Shown piece by piece: positions 4,366-8,523 of a stretch of 8,523 nucleotides of DNA. Numbering within the stretch: the stretch's first letter is position 1; each line of letters opens with the position of its first letter. The notes beneath the pieces were generated by a model that did no database searches, was not told the origin of the DNA, and was given only the letters and a program-made list of their open reading frames with translations. Both the position numbers and the translations under genes were made by a program. Source of the stretch: CAZRNB01 sp964601355 (lineage in GTDB: Bacteria > Planctomycetota > Phycisphaerae > Sedimentisphaerales > Anaerobacaceae); the NCBI GenBank assembly GCA_964601355.1, contig CAZRNB010000121.1, positions 1 to 8,523 of the forward strand, given 5' to 3'.

Positions 4366-6646
4366 CTTTAACACCCACTTCTTGCTTAGGCAGAGTAAAG
4401 AAAAACGTGCTGCCTTGTCCTACCTTCGATTCCAGCCAAATCCTGCCTCCATACATCTCCACAATCTTCTTAGCAACCGTAAGACCTATTCCCGTGCTTT
4501 CCACTTCATCGCGTGGGGCCAATGTCTGGAACAGCTGGAAAATCTTCTCAAAGTATTTCTCCTCAATTCCAGGACCATTGTCCGATACGCTGAACTTCCA
4601 GAAGCCGTTTTCTTCGATACAGCCGATCTTGATTTGCCCCCGCGGCTTATCCATATACTTCACGGCGTTGCTCAGCAGGTTCTGGAAGACCTGAGTGATT
4701 CGCGTCCTTTCACATACAATCACGGGCAATTCGTCTTCAACCGTGATGGTGATGTTTTCCGGCGGAGCAATCATATCGATAGTATCCGGCACAATCTCAT
4801 TCAGATTCACCTGGGTCTTTTCTTCTTTAACGCGTCCGATCCTGGAGTACTGAAGAATTCCATCGATCAAGTTATGCATCCGGTTGACTCGGTTCATAAG
4901 CAAATCAAGCTGCTCTTTACCTTCCTGGTCAAATTTATCCGCGTAGTCAGCTAATATCCAGTTGACCAGTGTATTAATCCCTCGCAGCGGAGCTTTCAAA
5001 TCATGCGATACTATGTATGCAAAGTCTTTTAGCTCCTGATTAGTCTTTTCCAGTTGCTCCATAAGCACAGCCTGTTGCTTTTCAGCATCCTTGAGCGCAG
5101 ATATATTTATAAAGCTCTCAACAAGGTATTTGCGTCCCTGCCACGCTGTAGGAGTGACGGTCTTGAGAATCTGCATTGCTTCACCATTGGCTCTCAAAAG
5201 AACGCGCTCTGACTGGTCCACCGATTGACCTAAATCACTTATTGGACATCTGCCTTTCTCAGCGGGGCATATAAATTTATGGCACACTTTACCGATTATA
5301 TCTTCTTTAGGCAGGCCGATTAATTCAGCGCCAAGCGGATTTGCATCAACTATTTTGTGAGTCTCGGCATCAATAATCACCACTCCGGTTAAAATAGAGT
5401 TTAGTATGATATTCAGGCGATTCTCACTATCCCGCAAAGCCTGCTCAACTTTCATTCGCTCGGTGATGTCCCGGAATATGCCCTGCAGTAGTTTTTGGCC
5501 CCTAACTTCAATGAGACTGGCTTTTATTGCAACATCCTTGATTTCTCCATTTTTAGTTATAATTTTTGTTTCCAGGGTTTGACCCTGTTTGTCTTCGAGA
5601 TGCTCCTGGAAAGTCCCGCTGAATTTTCCTTTATCGTTTTCTGGCGGATGGAGAATCCGCTGGTGCTGACCAATCAGTTCTGATTTTTCCCGTTCAACCA
5701 GTCTTGTTGCCGCAGGGTTACAGTCAATTAGTATGCCTGTTTCAGCATCGGCCACGAAGATGGCATCTATTGCTCCCTCAAACTGCACTCTGTATTTTTC
5801 TTCAGTTCTACGCAGCTCCTCTTCTGCCTGTTTGCGTATGATAACTTCACTGGTAAGCTGTTCATTGGCAGAGGTTAGCTCGGAGGTACGCTCCTGAACT
5901 TTCACCTCCAATCCCTCTTTGGCAACGAGCAATTCTGAGTCGCGTTTCTGGATTTGCTCCAGCATTTCATTGAATGCATCGATAAGCAGACCCACTTCAT
6001 CATTGTAATGCTTTATAGCTCTGGTAGAATAGTCCTTCTTTTCAGAAACGGTTTTTGCAAGCCCAGCCAGGCTTAGAATAGGCCTGGAAATAATCCTTTG
6101 AAGCCGTGACGACACCAGAAATACCACCAATAAGGAAATAAATACAACGGCAATGATTATCTGGATGCTGCGTTTCAACGTTGTGTGCACAAACTCCAAA
6201 TCCGACTGCAGACAAACCGTGCCTATTTTTTCGTTGTCAAGAATAACGGGGCTGAATATCGTTAGTAAACCGCCGCCGAAACTATAATCTATTTTCTTGG
6301 ACTCGACCGGCAGCGTTTTAATTCTGTCATCATCACGATAATATGCTGCAAAAAGCTTGTTTTGATTATCATAAACACAGCCTAAAGTGATGGAAGAATC
6401 CACACGAAGTGACTGCAAGACTTTCTCCGCATCCTTGTTGTCCTGAAAGGCCAGAGCTGCTTTACAGTTTTCTGCTACCATCGCCGCCCGAGTTGACAAA
6501 GTTCTAACCATATTACGGCGAAGCGAGTTTTGTTCCCAGGCGATAAATGCCACACCGGCCAGGATTAATCCTGTAAGACATGCCAGCATGACAATTGTTA
6601 TCAGCTTGTACTTTATCGTCATGTTTCGCAAAACTGCCATAATCAA
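4334..6646 (-). CDS. Membrane sensor histidine kinase: CHASE8-HAMP-PAS-PAS-HisKA-HATPase
   Basis: This is an inner-membrane kinase of 770 residues. It has TM1 about 13-36, a periplasmic domain about 37-160 of CHASE8 type (AAMVAENCKAALAFQDNKDAEKVL is characteristic), TM2 about 161-178, HAMP about 180-233 and a coiled coil to about 280. Two PAS domains follow (about 285-400 and 410-520). The HisKA H-box SHDLKAPLRG has His548; the HATPase has DNGPGI at about 689 and STGIGL at about 717. All catalytic motifs look intact, and the core resembles the phytochrome-like (Cph1-type) kinases that pair with Rcp1-like regulators. The second PAS carries a C455-x4-C460-x6-C467 cluster. CHASE8 next to a YfiR gene argues that YfiR controls it from the periplasm. 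The chosen TTG start lies 5 nt after AAGGGA; the ATG two codons later (6640) is an alternative with an 11-nt spacer. The 3' end overlaps the next regulator gene by 32 bp. Confidence 0.93.
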   Translation of the reverse strand: MIMAVLRNMTIKYKLITIVMLACLTGLILAGVAFIAWEQNSLRRNMVRTLSTRAAMVAENCKAALAFQDNKDAEKVLQSLRVDSSITLGCVYDNQNKLFAAYYRDDDRIKTLPVESKKIDYSFGGGLLTIFSPVILDNEKIGTVCLQSDLEFVHTTLKRSIQIIIAVVFISLLVVFLVSSRLQRIISRPILSLAGLAKTVSEKKDYSTRAIKHYNDEVGLLIDAFNEMLEQIQKRDSELLVAKEGLEVKVQERTSELTSANEQLTSEVIIRKQAEEELRRTEEKYRVQFEGAIDAIFVADAETGILIDCNPAATRLVEREKSELIGQHQRILHPPENDKGKFSGTFQEHLEDKQGQTLETKIITKNGEIKDVAIKASLIEVRGQKLLQGIFRDITERMKVEQALRDSENRLNIILNSILTGVVIIDAETHKIVDANPLGAELIGLPKEDIIGKVCHKFICPAEKGRCPISDLGQSVDQSERVLLRANGEAMQILKTVTPTAWQGRKYLVESFINISALKDAEKQQAVLMEQLEKTNQELKDFAYIVSHDLKAPLRGINTLVNWILADYADKFDQEGKEQLDLLMNRVNRMHNLIDGILQYSRIGRVKEEKTQVNLNEIVPDTIDMIAPPENITITVEDELPVIVCERTRITQVFQNLLSNAVKYMDKPRGQIKIGCIEENGFWKFSVSDNGPGIEEKYFEKIFQLFQTLAPRDEVESTGIGLTVAKKIVEMYGGRIWLESKVGQGSTFFFTLPKQEVGVKDAKLEASIVG
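4372..4376 (-). promoter_or_regulatory. Ribosome-binding site of regulator copy 1
   Basis: GGGTG on the minus strand lies 6 nt before the ATG at 4365, inside the CHASE8 kinase coding sequence. It is weaker than the site of copy 2 but in the same place relative to the overlap, so it was probably inherited through the duplication. Confidence 0.5.
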
Positions 6647-6657
6647 TCTTTTCCCTT

Positions 6658-7257
6658 CTAAGATGGTTTCTCTCCGATTACTCTTTTTGCCAGTCGTAAA
6701 AGCTGAGACCGGATTTTAAGTTTGGCGTTTCTGGCTGTGGCAACATTGATTTCAAAACGAACTTTGTTGTCTTCCATAACGAAATTGATAATTCCCCCTG
6801 ATTCAAGAAAATCTTCCATATCTCCTACTGTCAGGACGCTGTAGTCTTTAACCCAATTTATAATTTCCTTGAGCACTCCTTTTTCTGATTGGCAGACAAA
6901 CAATAAGTGACATTTCCTGATGGCCTCAATTTGTGGATGCCCTTCAGACGATTTTTTCAGCTCTTCCAGACCTTGAAAGTGTTGTATAACGACCTTTTTT
7001 CCTTTGACCAGCTTATCCTGAATAGGCTTAAATGCGTCGCCAAAAGGATCTTTGCCGATGATGCCTATGGTTATTGGTTCATTGTTGTCGCTCAATTTTT
7101 CTTCGGGCCAGTCAGCAAAATTCATAAAATTATATAAAAATGCCGCCTTAACCTGATATTCACGGCTGGCCGTGGTATCAGCCTGTGCTCGTAGTACAAA
7201 TGATGTCACAAACAAAACTAAAGATAAAAACATCAAATTGTAAACTCTAATCCTCAT
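6658..7257 (-). CDS. YfiR/DUF4154 family periplasmic protein
   Basis: The 199-residue product starts with an N-terminal signal peptide (MRIRVYN, a hydrophobic stretch to about residue 22, then LRAQA as probable cleavage near residue 26). The mature part carries the YfiR/DUF4154 pattern: EYQVKAAFLYNFMNFADWP (33-51), IGIIGKDPFG (64-73), LTVGD, GGIINFVMEDNKVRFEIN, and LKIRSQLLRLAKRVIG at the end. In Pseudomonas, YfiR binds and represses the periplasmic side of the CHASE8 protein YfiN; the next gene here encodes a CHASE8 kinase, so the same role is inferred. The family's early Cys in the IxxxG strand is absent (IGIIG); the only Cys residues are at 116 and 122. A GTG four codons upstream (7269) is an alternative start, but it has no Shine-Dalgarno; the ATG has only a weak purine run (GAGAGAA) before it. 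The gene ends 11 bp before the kinase start, and its TAG abuts the kinase ribosome-binding site. Confidence 0.9.
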   Translation of the reverse strand: MRIRVYNLMFLSLVLFVTSFVLRAQADTTASREYQVKAAFLYNFMNFADWPEEKLSDNNEPITIGIIGKDPFGDAFKPIQDKLVKGKKVVIQHFQGLEELKKSSEGHPQIEAIRKCHLLFVCQSEKGVLKEIINWVKDYSVLTVGDMEDFLESGGIINFVMEDNKVRFEINVATARNAKLKIRSQLLRLAKRVIGEKPS

Positions 7258-7320
7258 TTCTCTCAGCACTTATCGAAAAGAATGTTTTCTTAATGAACAC
7301 TTTTTTGCCTCTATCCATAC

Positions 7321-8523
7321 CTAAAACTTTAATTGCAGCCGAGCGAATAACGTCCGGCCGGGTGTTTCATGCGCAGTTAATTGACCTATCGCAAAGTGTG
7401 CATCATCTGTTTTGTTTAACAAGTCACTTACGCCAATCATAAATTCGCCTTTGCCTTTGGCGAACTCTTTTGCCAGACCCAGGTCGAGTCGGTGCGATGA
7501 GCCAACTTCTAAAATGGTTGTGTCAAGGTCAAGCTTACGTGTTGTTCCCGTATATTTATAGTTTGCATTAAATGTCCATCCGTCAGATAGAAACAAACGA
7601 CCAGTTAATCCAACCTTGTTTTTAGCAGGAAGATAAGCGCGGACGCCTTGTTGGGAATCATCCTCCTGGAAATCATTATAAGCATACCATGCCGAGAGTT
7701 TTCCAATCTTTCCCTCGATGGCCAGTTCCACCTCGCTGCCCCAAGCATCGGCTCCGTCAATATTGTCAGCCTTATGATAAGGTATCGAACCAAGGTATGT
7801 CTTGCTATATCCGACGAGTTCTTCAAAGCGTTGGCAATAAGTGTCTGCCCGAAGTATCAGGTTTTTGGCAAGTTTTCCCGTATAACCGGCTTCCAGCGAA
7901 TAAATTTCCTCGTTTTCCAGGTCATCAGCCAGTCTAACATTAAATGCATACAGGCCGGCTGGGTACGGAGGAGAAGGTAAAGGAACGCGACTGGTCACAA
8001 CTTTGCGAGGTGACACGAAAGGAGTACGAAAAGCCTTGGCGAAGCTGAGTCGAAGTATGTGGTCCTTTTGTTTATCCATTGCGTAAAGAGCAGTCAACCG
8101 ATTTGCCCAATCAGTTTGTGTTTCCGAATAGTAGTCTGTACGAATCTGGCCTTCAAGAGTAAGCCGGTCGCTCAGTAACCAGCGGTCAATTAAGAATGCC
8201 CCTGCAAATTGTTCGTCGAATGGACTACCTATGTAGTTAAGCTGCTGAGGGTTCTCTATTTTGGTATTGGTATCAAGCTGTATAAACCGCAAATTTCCGC
8301 CTATCGTAACGTCGTGGGCGGCTGCAACTTTGAGATTCATCTGTCCCTCGATATCATTTTGCATCCAGTTCCATTTCATAAGGGTCGGTATCATTGAACT
8401 TCCAAAATTACCGAACCACTGTAGATACCCGGTACTGTCGTTATCAAATTCGTGCTCTAACTTTGTGTAGGAGCGAACTGTTTCATACCAGCCGGTTCCC
8501 CCCGGATAATATCCCCCCCACTC
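7321..8523 (-). CDS. TonB-dependent outer-membrane receptor, C-terminal barrel (partial)
   Basis: The reading frame stays open to the window edge (43 more codons upstream of the internal Met at 8394), so this is the C-terminal ~400 residues of a longer protein; the signal peptide, TonB box and plug lie outside. It shows alternating amphipathic beta strands, the family-like segment LRLSFAKAFRTPFVSP, a strand with FNANYKYTGT, and a C-terminal strand ending in LFARLQLKF with a terminal Phe, the usual signal for outer-membrane barrel assembly. Such proteins import ligands (siderophores, cobalamin, glycans and others) across the outer membrane using TonB energy; the ligand cannot be told from the barrel alone. 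It is the first visible gene of the operon and is followed after 63 bp by the YfiR-like gene, which suggests a sensing or signalling link rather than simple uptake. The frame contains no stop or frameshift. Confidence 0.93.
   Translation of the reverse strand, partial: EWGGYYPGGTGWYETVRSYTKLEHEFDNDSTGYLQWFGNFGSSMIPTLMKWNWMQNDIEGQMNLKVAAAHDVTIGGNLRFIQLDTNTKIENPQQLNYIGSPFDEQFAGAFLIDRWLLSDRLTLEGQIRTDYYSETQTDWANRLTALYAMDKQKDHILRLSFAKAFRTPFVSPRKVVTSRVPLPSPPYPAGLYAFNVRLADDLENEEIYSLEAGYTGKLAKNLILRADTYCQRFEELVGYSKTYLGSIPYHKADNIDGADAWGSEVELAIEGKIGKLSAWYAYNDFQEDDSQQGVRAYLPAKNKVGLTGRLFLSDGWTFNANYKYTGTTRKLDLDTTILEVGSSHRLDLGLAKEFAKGKGEFMIGVSDLLNKTDDAHFAIGQLTAHETPGRTLFARLQLKF

Noticed and set aside
4382..4954. 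190-residue plus-strand open frame opposite the CHASE8 kinase core
   Set aside because: It runs antisense to the conserved HisKA/HATPase region, whose minus-strand frame is unquestionable; the product shows no domain pattern.
7247..7318. 23-residue minus-strand ORF between the receptor and the YfiR gene (MDRGKKVFIKKT...), overlapping the YfiR start
   Set aside because: No proper ribosome-binding site (AGG lies 1 nt from the ATG), no recognisable features, and a length expected by chance. It could be a coupling leader but nothing supports that.
7258..7320. GAAAA/TTTTC short dyad in the receptor-YfiR gap as a terminator
   Set aside because: The stem is 5 AT-rich pairs with no T-run in the right place; the genes are more likely co-transcribed.

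Overview
The window reads as one long minus-strand signalling operon from a diderm (Gram-negative-type) bacterium of moderate-to-low GC. The evidence is a TonB-dependent outer-membrane receptor, a secreted periplasmic YfiR-type protein, and a membrane kinase with a periplasmic CHASE8 domain. Shine-Dalgarno sites are recognisable before most genes, and several genes overlap. The phylum cannot be fixed from this sequence. The many PAS/histidine-kinase genes and the TGTCATTGCGAG-type palindromic repeat fit environmental lineages such as Planctomycetota or deltaproteobacterial groups, but that is only a guess.

Layout in transcription order (right to left): (1) 8523-7321, the C-terminal barrel of a TonB-dependent receptor, cut by the window edge; (2) 7257-6658, a YfiR/DUF4154 periplasmic protein; (3) 6646-4334, a membrane sensor histidine kinase TM-CHASE8-TM-HAMP-PAS-PAS-HisKA-HATPase; (4) 4365-3943, a single-domain Rcp1-like response regulator; (5) 3862-2378, a soluble histidine kinase with an XylR_N + V4R ligand-binding module; (6) 2409-1978, a second Rcp1-like regulator, paralogous to gene 4; (7) 1985-438, a REC-PAS protein ending in a histidine-kinase-like region whose phospho-accepting His and G1 glycines are lost. 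Positions 1-437 hold no supportable gene, only a 108-bp palindromic repeat element with terminal inverted repeats and a small AT-rich inverted repeat.

How it may work (inference): in Pseudomonas, YfiR restrains the CHASE8 protein YfiN in the periplasm, and YfiN's output is a GGDEF cyclase. Here the same periplasmic pair appears to be wired to a histidine kinase and sits behind a TonB receptor, suggesting an envelope or outer-membrane signal that reaches a phosphorelay. A second kinase, with a nearly identical catalytic core but a cytoplasmic V4R sensor, supplies a second input. Each kinase overlaps its own regulator gene by exactly 32 bp, so the kinase-core/regulator pair is an internal tandem duplication. 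The REC-PAS-pseudokinase at the end could be a sink or integrator. No DNA-binding, GGDEF or other enzymatic output domain is encoded in the window.
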